From Paenibacillus dendritiformis (GTDB lineage Bacteria > Bacillota > Bacilli > Paenibacillales > Paenibacillaceae), in contig NZ_AP025344.1 in assembly GCF_021654795.1 (NCBI RefSeq), forward strand, positions 1,440,501-1,504,500: a DNA stretch of 64,000 bases. Direction: 5' to 3'. Below the pieces are notes generated by a model. The model saw only the letters and a program-made list of their open reading frames with translations. It was not told the origin of the DNA and searched no databases. The number at the start of each line of letters is the position of its first letter. Within the stretch, counting starts at the first letter, position 1. Shown piece by piece: positions 9,395-18,575 of the stretch. The translations under genes and the position numbers were made by a program.

Positions 9395-11242
9395 TCACCA
9401 GGCGACCCGGATATTGTATTCGCGCAGCCAGCTGTCCACTTGAAGCAAATAGGCGAACAGCTGCGCCCCAGACATCAGCTGCCCGAACCAAGGAAGATGG
9501 GAGCTCGCTTCTTCGGATGCGGCGATCTCGCGGATGCGGTCCGCTTGGATGAACTGATGCAGCGGCGATGCGGGATCGTCGAGCCGAGCCAGGGCTTGCC
9601 GGCGCACGGCCTGCAAATAATTCGGATTATGCGTTTTCGGGTAAGGGCTTTTTTTCCGGTACAGCACCTCGTCCGGCAGGACGCCTTCCAGCGCCTTGCG
9701 GAGCACCCCTTTTTCCCGGCCGCCATACATCTTGATGCTCCACGGGATATTGTAGACGTACTCGACAAGCCGATGATCCGTATACGGAACGCGCACCTCC
9801 AGTCCTACCCCCATGCTCATCCGGTCCTTGCGATCGAGTAAGGTCGGCATGAAGCGGGTAATATTAAGATAGGACATCACCCGCATCTTGGCGGCCTGCG
9901 CCTCTTCTCCCGGCAGGGGCGCCACTTCCCGCACCGCGTCGGCATAGCGGTCAGCGACATATTCTTCGGCGCGAATCTGCTTCGCCACCTCCGGATGAAG
10001 CAGGCTGGCGCGGAGCGGAGTCGCCAGCGCCCAAGGAAAGGTGTCGGCGTTCAACGCCTCTTCCCTGTGGAACCACGGATAGCCGCCGAACACCTCATCC
10101 GCCGCTTCGCCGGAGAGGGCGACCGTGGCCCCTTTCTTGATCTCTTCGCAGAAGAGCAGCAGGGAGCCGTCGATGTCGGCCATTCCGGGCATGTCGCGCA
10201 CACGCACCGCCTTCTGCAGCGAGCTGACAAGATCCGGGGTATCGAACTGTATCCAGTGATGGGCCGTACCAAGCGATTCAACCATGCGTTGAATCCATGG
10301 CGCGTCCGCATTGGGTTGAAAAGCATGAGCTTTAAAAAATTTGTCATTATCGACGTAATCGACGGAATACGTATGGAGTTGGCCTAATCCGCGGCGTTCG
10401 TAGTGACGGACGGTCAAGGCCGTCAACGCGCTGGAATCCAGGCCTCCGGAGAGGAAGGTACAGACCGGCACGTCGGAGACGAGCTGGCGCTCCACGGTAT
10501 CCTCCAGCAGCTCGCGGACCCGCTGCGCCGTCTCCTCGGCGGTTGCTTCATGCGGCATGCTCTGCAACGTCCAGTACGGCTGAATGCGGATGCCATTGCG
10601 GTCATAGCGCAGCGTATGTCCCGGGCGAAGCTCGGCCAGATCGCGATATACCCCGTGTCCGGGTGTCCGGGCGGGGCCGATCATCCATACTTCAGCGACG
10701 CCTTCCCCGTCGAGCGCCGGCTCGATATCGGGATGGGCGAGCATTGCCTTCGGCTCCGAGCCGAACAGGAGGAACCCATCCCCCCGCGCGTAGAAGAGCG
10801 GCTTCACGCCGAGCCGATCGCGGGCCATGTACAGACGCTGTTCCGCATCGTCCCATATCGCGAATGCGAAAATGCCGTTCATCCGCTCCACGCAGCTGTC
10901 CTTCCATTCCTGGTAAGCGACGAGGAGCACTTCCGTGTCGCATTGGGTCCGGAAGCGGTAGCCGCGGCTGGCCAGTTCATCTCTCAGTTCCTTCGTATTG
11001 TATAATTCCCCGTTATAAGTAATGGCATAGGTTCCTTGTTCCGTATGGCGAATCATCGGCTGAGCGCCGTTTTCCGGATCAATGACGGACAATCTGCGGT
11101 GGCCAAGCGCGCATGGACCGGAAATCCAGGTCCCTTTGGCATCCGGTCCGCGTGCGGATAACGTTTCAGTCATATGCTCCAAGACGCCGGAGTATTGCGT
11201 CAAGTCTCTTTTCCAATCGATCCATCCAGTAATTCCACACAT
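9395..11242 (-). CDS. asnB: Asparagine synthetase, glutamine-hydrolysing
   Basis: 615 residues. Cys2 of the mature N-terminus (MCGITGW) is the Ntn glutaminase nucleophile. Glutamine-site blocks include RGPDAKG near 31-37, GHRRLSVID near 47-55 and YNGELYN near 76-82. The synthetase domain carries the ATP pyrophosphatase loop SGGLDSS at 265-271. A late SGEAADEVFGGYPWF segment is also typical. It converts aspartate and glutamine to asparagine in the cytoplasm. Length is close to B. subtilis AsnO/AsnB (about 610-630). The start at 11242 follows GAGAGGATGAACGTTAT. It is divergent from the next gene, with 199 bases between. Confidence 0.95.
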   Translation of the reverse strand: MCGITGWIDWKRDLTQYSGVLEHMTETLSARGPDAKGTWISGPCALGHRRLSVIDPENGAQPMIRHTEQGTYAITYNGELYNTKELRDELASRGYRFRTQCDTEVLLVAYQEWKDSCVERMNGIFAFAIWDDAEQRLYMARDRLGVKPLFYARGDGFLLFGSEPKAMLAHPDIEPALDGEGVAEVWMIGPARTPGHGVYRDLAELRPGHTLRYDRNGIRIQPYWTLQSMPHEATAEETAQRVRELLEDTVERQLVSDVPVCTFLSGGLDSSALTALTVRHYERRGLGQLHTYSVDYVDNDKFFKAHAFQPNADAPWIQRMVESLGTAHHWIQFDTPDLVSSLQKAVRVRDMPGMADIDGSLLLFCEEIKKGATVALSGEAADEVFGGYPWFHREEALNADTFPWALATPLRASLLHPEVAKQIRAEEYVADRYADAVREVAPLPGEEAQAAKMRVMSYLNITRFMPTLLDRKDRMSMGVGLEVRVPYTDHRLVEYVYNIPWSIKMYGGREKGVLRKALEGVLPDEVLYRKKSPYPKTHNPNYLQAVRRQALARLDDPASPLHQFIQADRIREIAASEEASSHLPWFGQLMSGAQLFAYLLQVDSWLREYNIRVAW

Positions 11243-11441
11243 ATAACGTTCATCCTCTCCGCATCAATCTCTCCCCGGAAGAATGATGAACCGGGTTCAT
11301 CGGAAGATTGAGATAATAACATGGTTATGCGGAAAACAGCATAAGATGTATGTCCATCGGGAGAAGATAAAGAAAAACTCCAGACCACATTGCCGGCGGC
11401 CATCGCGGCAGACGGAGCTGGAGCAAGAAAGGGGGATGGCC

Positions 11442-11744
11442 ATGGAACGGCGCAGAATGTACGTGTCGGTCCAGCGGCGCACCATATTTTCGGACCCGGA
11501 AGCCGAAAGCTATGAGTTCAAGGTGGACGCCAGCGAGGAGGAAATACAGCACCTGCAAGGCCTGATGGATCAGCTGGGGAAAGCGGAGACCGATGTCATC
11601 AGCAATGTTCTGATCCTGACTCCGCTTGAGGCCGAAGACATGATGAACGTTCCTTATCAGCAGAGGCTGAATGCCGTCTATATGTGTATTCACAAATTGG
11701 GGACGTCGGATACGAAGCGGTTCATCGAGCAAATGCTTGATTAA
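11442..11744 (+). CDS. Conserved hypothetical protein, 100 residues
   Basis: No recognised family. ATG at 11442 with AAGGGGG at 11429-11435; an ATG at 11436 directly abuts that site and is less likely. The product is soluble and acidic, with a predicted strand start (RRMYVSVQRRTIF) and amphipathic helices such as ASEEEIQHLQGLMDQLG. There is no signal peptide and no cysteine-rich motif. A broken gene with its own ribosome site starts 27 bases downstream, so the two may have been co-transcribed. Function unknown. Confidence 0.7.
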   Translation: MERRRMYVSVQRRTIFSDPEAESYEFKVDASEEEIQHLQGLMDQLGKAETDVISNVLILTPLEAEDMMNVPYQQRLNAVYMCIHKLGTSDTKRFIEQMLD

Positions 11745-11771
11745 GATGAGACACGACAGGAGGAAGCTCGC

Positions 11772-12119
11772 ATGACATGGAAAGCGACCAAATTCCGGCG
11801 TCCGGTCGAAATTGACGGCCGGCTGTGCGCCGAGATTGGCATGATTCCCGCGGATGAGAACGCCACGCCGTTGCTTGCTTAAATCGCGCCTGTGCGCAAC
11901 GGAGGCTATGAGCTGGTCCGGGCCGTGCGGAACGATGCGGACTATGAGACGGATTGGTTCGACAATCCGATGCATATCGCTTTTGAAGAGTTCGCGGCCG
12001 AGGATTTCGGCGCCGACACGCTGGGCGCGGAAGTGAACGGCAAGGATATGCTCCTGGATGCGGCGCTCGGCTCGACCGAGGTCAGGGATGCCGTCGATCA
12101 TCTGTTCCAGATGGACTAA
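11772..12119 (+). pseudogene. Small hypothetical gene with in-frame TAA
   Basis: A strong ribosome site (CAGGAGGAAGC) precedes the ATG at 11772. Reading from there gives MTWKATKFRRPVEIDGRLCA and continues to an in-frame TAA at 11880-11882. The same frame then stays open to 12119 with ordinary coding character (NGGYELVRAVRNDADYETDW, acidic C-terminus). A single CAA-to-TAA change would explain the break and would restore LLAQIAPVRNGG. Restart from the GTG at 11892 would lose the N-terminal 40 residues. The intact protein would be about 115 residues, family unknown. Confidence 0.6.
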
Positions 12120-12188
12120 CGATTCGCTCCCTGAGCGAAGCAATCAGACCGCCGGAGGCGAGAACTTAAGGAGGGGAGGTGAACGTTG

Positions 12189-12329
12189 ATGGCAGGCGAC
12201 AAGGACAACAAAGGCAATAAGTATCAGCAGCAGCCGAATCATGCCGATGCGGTGATCAAGGCCAACCCGAAGCATCCGGCTCAGAAAAACCCGTGGGATG
12301 ACAGCGGGAGAAAATCCGGCTATGAATAA
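12189..12329 (+). CDS. Small hydrophilic protein, 46 residues
   Basis: ATG at 12189 with AAGGAGGGGAGGTG about 5-18 bases upstream, one of the strongest ribosome sites in the window. The peptide is very polar and rich in Lys, Asn, Asp and Gln (starts MAGDKDNKGNKYQQQPNH, ends DDSGRKSGYE). It has no hydrophobic segment. The composition is like that of small spore proteins, but no SASP motif was recognised. Function unknown. Confidence 0.6.
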   Translation: MAGDKDNKGNKYQQQPNHADAVIKANPKHPAQKNPWDDSGRKSGYE

Positions 12330-12398
12330 GGGATACGCGCGCCCGGACCTGTCGCGCATGGCGTGCGGACCGGGCGTCCCGTTTCCGTGTGCTCTCCG

Positions 12399-12701
12399 TT
12401 AAAATACCCGGCCTTCGCGAAGGACCCGTATCCCCATATACACATTCCACACGACGAGTATCAAAGCGATTGCCCCCAAGAGCAAAATAATCCCGATGCT
12501 GAAAAACGGATGCACCGCAAAAAGGCTGAATAGGCCTACGACCACAAAGAAGTATGGCAGAATATGCGAAATGAGCGCCCGCCCCGCATGCCTTCTCACA
12601 TACTCATCGTTCGTTACAAGCATGATGATAAGCGGCAGTATGACTCCGGCAAAAAAGATGCTGAAATAGCTAAGGGAAGCTAATATATAGCGTGTGGACA
12701 A
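12399..12701 (-). CDS. DUF4870-like small membrane protein
   Basis: 100 residues. TTG start at 12701 with AGGAGGGA upstream on the minus strand. The N-terminus ILASLSYFSIFFAGVILPLI fits the DUF4870 (Tic20-like) pattern. It is followed by a charged turn (TNDEYVRRHAGRALISH) and two more hydrophobic helices ending in VYMGIRVLREGRVF. Three membrane segments are predicted by eye, so it should sit in the cytoplasmic membrane. Function unknown. Confidence 0.75.
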   Translation of the reverse strand: MSTRYILASLSYFSIFFAGVILPLIIMLVTNDEYVRRHAGRALISHILPYFFVVVGLFSLFAVHPFFSIGIILLLGAIALILVVWNVYMGIRVLREGRVF

Positions 12702-12930
12702 AGAATCTCCCTCCTCTCGGATTCCGTTCGTTCGTATGCGTAGTGTGCGCGGCCTTGCATCATTCTATTACCCGCATTCCGGGAAGGCGACTACGGTGCC
12801 GCGATGGGCGGCGGAAGAGGCGGCCGGGGTATATGACAGATTTTATCATCCAGGTCTGGAAAATCATTTTGATTTTTTATGAATTCCGGCGCTGTGGTAA
12901 AATTAACCGGGACGAACGGGGAGGTGTTGG

Positions 12931-13282
12931 ATGAAGGTATTTCGCATGATGCTCGCCTTCATGGCCTTGTCGCTGGTGACCGGATGCGGCGGCAATGAAT
13001 TGAAACCGGATATGATACCGCACTACAAGGGGCGTGCAAGTCGGAGATCGTAAAACCGAAATTCTCGCCTTATATGGCGAGAAATATCCAATTTCATCAA
13101 GTGACTTGTCCTATGCCTATCAATACGATCTCAAAAACAAAAAGTTCGTGGGGGAAACGGCCGTTTCTGCCTCCCCAAAAGACGCCTATGAACAGATTAG
13201 GGCAGAGTTTATTGTTGGCGAAGACGGACGTGTCAAAAAAATATTCCTGTTTGACCTGCATGCAGCCCTATATTTGAAATAG
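12931..13282 (+). pseudogene. Small lipoprotein gene split by a +1 frameshift
   Basis: ATG at 12931 (GGGGAGGTG upstream) encodes a lipoprotein signal ending in LSLVTGC, Cys19 being the lipid site, then NELKPDMIPHYKG. The frame then stops at about 13051. The +1 frame is open to 13282 and reads VQVGDRKTEILALYGEKYP and onward to a normal stop. Removing one G from the GGGG run at about 13029-13032 joins them as HYKGVQVGDRKTEIL. The intact product would be about 116 residues, in the style of SmpA/BLIP-like small lipoproteins. This is either a real frameshift or a homopolymer sequencing error. Confidence 0.65.
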
Positions 13283-13290
13283 CACCAATC

Positions 13291-13327
13291 AAAAACGCCC
13301 GGCAATCCGGGAAGGATTCCGAGCGTT
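13291..13327 (-). terminator. Terminator downstream of tRNA-Arg
   Basis: On the minus strand, AACGC...GCGTT with inner pairing (GGAATCC against GGATTGCC, bulged) is followed by TTTTTG. The plus-strand A-run is at 13291-13295 and the hairpin spans 13294-13327. Confidence 0.65.
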
Positions 13328-13354
13328 CCGCTAAGATATGTATATTCAAGGAAC

Positions 13355-13431
<77 letters not shown>

Positions 13432-13915
13432 AAAAGTAGATAAACTGTTTTTGCAACATTGATGATTGTATCAAAAAGTCTCTGGTTTTGCAAGGGTAAA
13501 ATTAAAAAATGGTCTCTATGCATTAAAACGATTTAGGCGGGAGGCGGCACCTCAATAAGATTATCCGTATTTTACTTTTACCATTTTAGTAGAAAGGTTA
13601 AAAGGCGGCAGGAAACTACCGAAGAAGACAATTGGGCAGTAACAATTCCGTCTGAAAGAAAGAATTTATGGTTTGCATCCGCTCGATTTGAACAGGCTGT
13701 TCATAAAGGGAAGCGGGAAGGGGAAGTCTGAATAGAGTGTCCGGCGGGCCGGGCGGGCCTCTGCGGATGAGTCGCAGGGGGAGAAGTGCACGGCCGCGAT
13801 ATGGTATAATGTCTTATCGGCATGACGGATGCCGCCGCCCCGTATCCCGGATAACTCATACATAACATCGATGATGGCTACAGCAGTCGGCTTGATATAG
13901 AAAGAAGGTGCTTGC
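13432..13915. other. Intergenic stretch between tRNA-Arg and ysoA-like gene
   Basis: It contains the tRNA promoter at 13465-13493. The rest is comparatively AT-rich from 13440 to 13680, then GC-rich. No gene, RNA motif or repeat was recognised; a minus-strand open frame at 13666-13917 lacks a ribosome site and is discounted. Confidence 0.5.
13465..13493 (-). promoter_or_regulatory. Sigma-A promoter of tRNA-Arg
   Basis: On the minus strand TTGCAA (plus 13488-13493) and TACAAT (plus 13465-13470) are separated by exactly 17 bases, 34 bases upstream of the tRNA 5' end. Confidence 0.75.
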
Positions 13916-14863
13916 ATGACGGACGATCAGATCCTGCCGAAAAAAAACAATGTCGTTCTGTTTCCGAAAACGCATGATTATTACCAAATCGAATTGACAC
14001 GCATGCTGGAGTCCGAGCGTTACGGAGAAGCGATCGCGCTGCTCCGCTTCCTCCTGCAATGCGGAGGAGAGGACGATCAGATTAGAGCGGAATGGAACGC
14101 GCTGATGCAATGGTTAATAACGGCGTTCCCGGAAGCAGAGCGGGCCGCTGAAGAAGGCTTTCCGCAGGCGGAGCCTTGGGCCGAGGAAGCCGAGGGCAGC
14201 GGAGAGACGGAACGGGAGATGTTGAAGCGGCAGATCCATCATAAGCTTCAAGCTGACAGTCAATATATCGCCAGGCTGCTCGCCTCGCTGACCGAAGGCG
14301 ATATGGATGATCGCAAGCTCCTTGTCCTGGAGCAGCTGGCGGCGGCCGAGGATGATTCTATCGATCCTTCGCTGATTCGGCTATTGGAGAATGAGCCGCT
14401 GCATCCTCTGTTGCAATTCGGCATTCTGCAGACGCTGAAGCGCCGGGGAATCGAGGGGGAGGTATTTTTCACCAGGGGCCAGGAACGTGTGGTGGTCGAT
14501 ATTGAAGCGACGCCGCTCGATCTGGAGTCGTATCCTCCGAATGCGGTTGCTCCAGCGGAGCGGGTGAATGAATCCGCCGCGGTGCGGGAGCCTTCGCTTG
14601 CCTATTTCGCATCCGAGATGTGGCAGCAGTTCCTCAAACTGATATACGGCACTTCTTTGTACCGCCGCCTCTGCGAAGGGGATGAACGGGAGGCGGACGC
14701 TTGGGCGGCCGCGCTGCACCGGATCGTCGCCCGGCTGCTCCATATCGAGGAGGAGGAAGCCGAGGTTAAGACAATCTACGGACTGACCGGGGAGCTGCGA
14801 ATCAGCTATGAGCGGGCATTGCGGGCCATTACGCGATCGTTGAGCGGGGAGCAGGACACCTGA
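13916..14863 (+). CDS. Hypothetical helical-repeat protein, YsoA-like by position
   Basis: 315 residues, ATG at 13916 behind AAGAAGGTGCTTGC. The product is predicted to be mostly alpha-helical, acidic and cytoplasmic; helical pairs such as YYQIELTRMLESERYGEAIA and LQFGILQTLKRRGIEGEVF resemble TPR/HEAT units. It lies directly upstream of tig, where B. subtilis has ysoA, a TPR-type protein of similar size. The call is therefore by synteny and fold impression, not by a clear motif. Function unknown. Confidence 0.7.
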   Translation: MTDDQILPKKNNVVLFPKTHDYYQIELTRMLESERYGEAIALLRFLLQCGGEDDQIRAEWNALMQWLITAFPEAERAAEEGFPQAEPWAEEAEGSGETEREMLKRQIHHKLQADSQYIARLLASLTEGDMDDRKLLVLEQLAAAEDDSIDPSLIRLLENEPLHPLLQFGILQTLKRRGIEGEVFFTRGQERVVVDIEATPLDLESYPPNAVAPAERVNESAAVREPSLAYFASEMWQQFLKLIYGTSLYRRLCEGDEREADAWAAALHRIVARLLHIEEEEAEVKTIYGLTGELRISYERALRAITRSLSGEQDT

Positions 14864-14962
14864 ACCGGCGATGGAATCGGGAATTTCATTCGTCGGCCCC
14901 GTTTCTATGAGAGCCGGGGGAAAACATATAATGGCCCATAGGAAATGCCTGTAAGCATTGCC

Positions 14963-14991
14963 TTGAAAAACTTTTCGTAGTCGGCTATACT
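14963..14991 (+). promoter_or_regulatory. Sigma-A promoter of tig
   Basis: TTGAAA at 14963-14968 and TATACT at 14986-14991 with 17-base spacing. A second -10-like TATAAT at 15011-15016 lacks a matching -35. Confidence 0.65.
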
Positions 14992-15061
14992 ATAGTGGTT
15001 ATTCCGGACGTATAATGGTACACTCTAGCCATGTGATCTTTTTTGGAGGGGAAGGCATAAA

Positions 15062-16345
15062 ATGAAAGCAACCTGGGAAAAAATAGAGAAGAACGTTGGG
15101 GTATTGGAAGTGGAGGTCGACGCGGAACGCGTGACGGAAGCGCTGGACCAAGCGTTTAAAAAAGTGTCCAAGCGAGTGAACGTTCCTGGTTTCCGTAAAG
15201 GAAGAGTGCCTCGCCCGATTTTTGAAGCGAAATATGGCGTGGAAAGCCTGTACCAAGACGCCATTGACATTATGCTTCCAGAGGCGTATACCCAAGCGGT
15301 AAAAGAAACCGACATCAAGCCGGTCGATCAGCCGGAAGTTGAAGTGGAACAGATTGGCAAAGGCCAAACGTTCAAATTCAAAGCCAAAGTAACCGTGAAG
15401 CCGGAAGTGAAGCTTGGCGAGTACAAAGGCCTTGAAGTGGAAAAACAATCCGTAGAAGTAACGGACGAAGAGCTTGACGCTGAACTGAAGCGCATGCAGG
15501 AGCGTCATGCCGAGCTGATCATCGTTGATGAGGATGTTGCCGCAAAAGGCGACAGCGTCGTCATTGACTTTGAAGGCTTCGTTGACGGGGAAGCATTCGA
15601 AGGCGGCAAGGCGGAGCGCTATACGCTTGAGTTGGGCTCCAACAGCTTCATTCCAGGCTTCGAGGATCAACTCGTCGGCATGGGAACAGGCGACTTCAAG
15701 GATGTCGAAGTGACATTCCCTGAGCACTACCATGCGGAGAACCTGGCCGGCAAGCCAGCCGTATTCAAAGTAAAATTGCATGAAATCAAGCGCAAGCAGC
15801 TGCCTGCCCTGGACGATGAATTCGCGAAAGACGTTAGCGAGTTCGACACGCTTGAAGAATATAAGACAGACCTGAAGCAGCAGCTTCAATCCCGCAAGGA
15901 AAAAGAAGCGGAAGGCGCACGCGAAGCGGCTGTCGTGGAAAAAGCGGCTGAGAACGCCGAAGTGGAAATTCCGCACGCGATGATTGAGACCGAGATCCAG
16001 CATATGGTGAAAGATCTGGACAACCGCCTGCGGATGCAAGGCATGAACATCGACATGTTCCTGACGCTGTCCGGCCAGACGATTGCGGATCTGCGCGAGC
16101 AAATGCAGAAGGAAGCGGACAAGCGCGTGAAGAACAATCTCGTCCTGGAGCAAATCGCCAAGGAAGAGAATCTCTCCATCTCGGACGAAGAGTTGTCTGC
16201 TGAATTGGACAAGATGGCCGAAACTTACAAGCGTTCCGCCGAAGAAATTCGCGACATCCTGACCAAGAACGGCACGCTCGACAACCTGCGCGAAGAAGCA
16301 TTGATCCGCAAGACGATTGCATTTTTGGTGGAAAACAGCAAATAA
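15062..16345 (+). CDS. tig: Trigger factor, ribosome-associated chaperone and PPIase
   Basis: 427 residues, ATG at 15062 with GGAGGGGAAGGC upstream. The N-terminal ribosome-binding domain holds the signature FRKGRVPRPIFEAKYG near residues 44-60 (family signature GFRxGxxP). The FKBP-like PPIase domain covers about 155-245 (KGDSVVIDFEGFVDGEAFEGG). The long helical C-terminal chaperone arms follow. It binds at the ribosome exit tunnel and folds nascent chains. Codon use is noticeably A-richer at third positions than in the neighbours, consistent with high expression. It precedes clpP-clpX, the usual bacterial order. Confidence 0.97.
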   Translation: MKATWEKIEKNVGVLEVEVDAERVTEALDQAFKKVSKRVNVPGFRKGRVPRPIFEAKYGVESLYQDAIDIMLPEAYTQAVKETDIKPVDQPEVEVEQIGKGQTFKFKAKVTVKPEVKLGEYKGLEVEKQSVEVTDEELDAELKRMQERHAELIIVDEDVAAKGDSVVIDFEGFVDGEAFEGGKAERYTLELGSNSFIPGFEDQLVGMGTGDFKDVEVTFPEHYHAENLAGKPAVFKVKLHEIKRKQLPALDDEFAKDVSEFDTLEEYKTDLKQQLQSRKEKEAEGAREAAVVEKAAENAEVEIPHAMIETEIQHMVKDLDNRLRMQGMNIDMFLTLSGQTIADLREQMQKEADKRVKNNLVLEQIAKEENLSISDEELSAELDKMAETYKRSAEEIRDILTKNGTLDNLREEALIRKTIAFLVENSK

Positions 16346-16386
16346 TCCAATCACATACGATTTCGCAGCGTTATGCTGCTAACAGG

Positions 16387-16422
16387 ATAAGGCACGTTTA
16401 TTTCCAGCGTGCCTTATTTTTT
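16387..16422 (+). terminator. Rho-independent terminator after tig
   Basis: ATAAGGCACG at 16387-16396 pairs perfectly with CGTGCCTTAT at 16408-16417, followed by TTTTTT. Confidence 0.88.
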
Positions 16423-16609
16423 CCTCTGTCGCTCCGTCTCTCCCATCATCGCTTCTTGGCATGTACATAACGTTTCACTGTTCCGTTTCGAGTGGTACAT
16501 ATTTATAGGCAGTCTGACGCATGATGAACATAGGCTGCGCCAGATACATATACGGCTGCCGGGAATAGGCCCCGCTGCCCTACATACACTAGTTGTAACT
16601 GTTGTGGAA

Positions 16610-16638
16610 ATGACATCTTGTTCAGAAAATGATAAAAT
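16610..16638 (+). promoter_or_regulatory. Sigma-A promoter of clpP
   Basis: ATGACA at 16610-16615 (5 of 6 to TTGACA) and TAAAAT at 16633-16638 with 17-base spacing, 39 bases before the clpP start. Confidence 0.7.
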
Positions 16639-16676
16639 AGAAATGTATAGCTTTGTAAAGAAAAGAGGTCGGTACC

Positions 16677-17273
16677 ATGAATTTAATCCCGATGGTCATC
16701 GAACAGACAAATCGCGGCGAACGCTCTTACGATATTTACTCGCGCCTGTTGAAGGATCGCATTATTTTTCTGGGGAGCGCCATTGATGATGATGTGGCTA
16801 ATAGCGTCATCGCGCAGATGCTTTTCCTCCAGGCAGACGATCCGGAGAAGGATATTCATCTGTACATCAATTCTCCGGGCGGTTCCGTTACGGCGGGGAT
16901 GGCGATTTATGATACGATGCAGCATATCAAGCCGGATGTATCCACCATCTGCGTCGGCCTGGCGGCAAGCATGGGCTCGTTGCTGTTGACGGCAGGAGCC
17001 CCGGGCAAGCGCATTGCGCTGCCGAATAGCGAGATTATGATTCACCAGCCTCTGGGCGGCGTCCGCGGGCAAGCGTCCGATATTAAGATTCATGCCGACT
17101 GGATTATTAAGACAAGACAGAAGCTGAACCAGATCTATGTGGATCGAACCGGACAACCGTATGAGAAAATCGAACGGGATACCGACCGCGACTACTTCAT
17201 GAGTGCGGATGAAGCGAAGGCATATGGTCTTGTAGACAGCGTTCTGCATCCGGGAACTCCCGGTTTGAAGTAA
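16677..17273 (+). CDS. clpP: ATP-dependent Clp protease proteolytic subunit
   Basis: 198 residues. The catalytic triad is at canonical places: Ser98 in [10 protein letters not shown], His123 in [10 protein letters not shown], Asp172 in DTDRDYF. The [19 protein letters not shown] block that shapes the substrate channel is intact. The tetradecameric serine peptidase is fed by ClpX or ClpC. The start ATG at 16677 follows AAAGAGGTCGGTACC. clpX begins 12 bases after the stop, so they should be co-transcribed; B. subtilis itself has clpP elsewhere. Confidence 0.98.
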   Translation: MNLIPMVIEQTNRGERSYDIYSRLLKDRIIFLGSAIDDDVANSVIAQMLFLQADDPEKDIHLYINSPGGSVTAGMAIYDTMQHIKPDVSTICVGLAASMGSLLLTAGAPGKRIALPNSEIMIHQPLGGVRGQASDIKIHADWIIKTRQKLNQIYVDRTGQPYEKIERDTDRDYFMSADEAKAYGLVDSVLHPGTPGLK

Positions 17274-17285
17274 AGGGGGATAGGA

Positions 17286-18533
17286 ATGTTCAAATTTAAC
17301 GAGGAGAAGGGCCAATTGAAGTGTTCTTTTTGCGGCAAGTCCCAGGAGCAAGTGCGTAAGCTGGTCGCGGGACCAGGCGTATATATATGTGACGAGTGCA
17401 TCGAGCTGTGCACGGAGATCGTGGAGGAAGAGCTCGGCCACGAGGAAGAGATCGATCTGAAAGACATTCCGAAGCCGAAGGAGATCCGCGCGATTTTGGA
17501 TCAATATGTCATCGGTCAGGATCAGGCGAAGAAATCGTTGTCGGTTGCGGTGTATAATCACTACAAACGAATCAACAGCCAGAACAAAACCGAAGACGTC
17601 GAGCTGCAGAAGAGCAATATTTTGCTTGTCGGGCCGACGGGTTCCGGGAAGACCCTGCTCGCGCAGACCATGGCCAAAATTTTGAATGTGCCGTTTGCGA
17701 TTGCGGATGCCACGTCGTTGACCGAAGCCGGATATGTCGGCGAAGATGTCGAGAACATTTTGCTGAAGCTGATTCAGGCTGCGGACTACGATGTTGAGAA
17801 GGCGGAGCGGGGCATCATTTATATCGACGAGATTGACAAGGTGGCGCGCAAGTCCGAGAATCCATCGATTACGAGAGATGTGTCCGGCGAAGGCGTGCAG
17901 CAGGCGCTGCTCAAGATTTTGGAGGGAACGGTAGCTTCGGTGCCGCCTCAAGGCGGACGCAAGCATCCTCATCAAGAGTTCATCCAGATCGATACGACGA
18001 ATATTTTGTTCATTTGCGGCGGCGCGTTCGACGGGCTGGAGCAAATTATTAAGCGCCGTGTCGGGAAGAAGATTATCGGCTTCAATTCAGATGGCATGCA
18101 GAAGGATCTGAAGGCGGGCGAATACTTATCGTTGACGCTTCCGGAAGACCTGCTCAAATTCGGCCTTATTCCGGAATTTGTCGGCCGCTTGCCGGTCATC
18201 TCCACCTTGGAGCCATTGGATGAGCATACGCTGGTCCGCATCTTGAGCGAGCCGAAGAATGCCCTGACGAAGCAATATCAGAAGCTGCTGGAGATGGACA
18301 ACGTGAAGCTGGAATTCGAGCCGGCAGCGCTGGAAGCCATTGCGCTGGAAGCGATCAAGCGGAATACCGGAGCGCGCGGACTCCGTGCCATTATCGAAGG
18401 CATCATGCTGGATGTAATGTACGAAGTGCCGTCGCGGGATGACATTACGACCTGCGTCATTACCGAGCAAGTCGTGCGCGAACGAATGATTCCGGAACTG
18501 ACGACGGATAAGAAGCAGGAGGAAAGCGCCTAA
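17286..18533 (+). CDS. clpX: ATP-dependent Clp protease ATPase subunit ClpX
   Basis: 415 residues. The N-terminal zinc-binding domain has Cys13, Cys16, Cys35 and Cys38 (CSFCGKS ... [10 protein letters not shown]). The AAA+ core shows Walker A GPTGSGKT at 116-123, Walker [10 protein letters not shown], and the ClpP-docking IGF loop ([10 protein letters not shown]). It unfolds tagged substrates and feeds them to ClpP. Start at 17286 after AAAGGGGGATAGGA. It is the second gene of clpP-clpX; ispG follows 42 bases after the stop. Confidence 0.98.
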   Translation: MFKFNEEKGQLKCSFCGKSQEQVRKLVAGPGVYICDECIELCTEIVEEELGHEEEIDLKDIPKPKEIRAILDQYVIGQDQAKKSLSVAVYNHYKRINSQNKTEDVELQKSNILLVGPTGSGKTLLAQTMAKILNVPFAIADATSLTEAGYVGEDVENILLKLIQAADYDVEKAERGIIYIDEIDKVARKSENPSITRDVSGEGVQQALLKILEGTVASVPPQGGRKHPHQEFIQIDTTNILFICGGAFDGLEQIIKRRVGKKIIGFNSDGMQKDLKAGEYLSLTLPEDLLKFGLIPEFVGRLPVISTLEPLDEHTLVRILSEPKNALTKQYQKLLEMDNVKLEFEPAALEAIALEAIKRNTGARGLRAIIEGIMLDVMYEVPSRDDITTCVITEQVVRERMIPELTTDKKQEESA

Positions 18534-18575
18534 TCGGCGCTTTTCCGTCCGTTTCCGGGCATGGGAGAGAATGAT

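Larger units (their letters stand above)
16346..16676 (+). other. Intergenic stretch tig-clpP
   Basis: It holds the tig terminator and the clpP promoter described separately. No CtsR heptad pair or CIRCE inverted repeat was found by eye. An open frame across it overlaps clpP and has no ribosome site. Confidence 0.5.

Noticed and set aside
11283..11441. Upstream extension of the 100-residue hypothetical gene to 11283
   Set aside because: It overlaps the asnB promoter region; a strong ribosome site sits right before 11442.
16422..16676. CtsR or HrcA (CIRCE) operator upstream of clpP
   Set aside because: Only a single AGAGGTCGG resembles a CtsR half site; no tandem heptads or 9-N9-9 inverted repeat.
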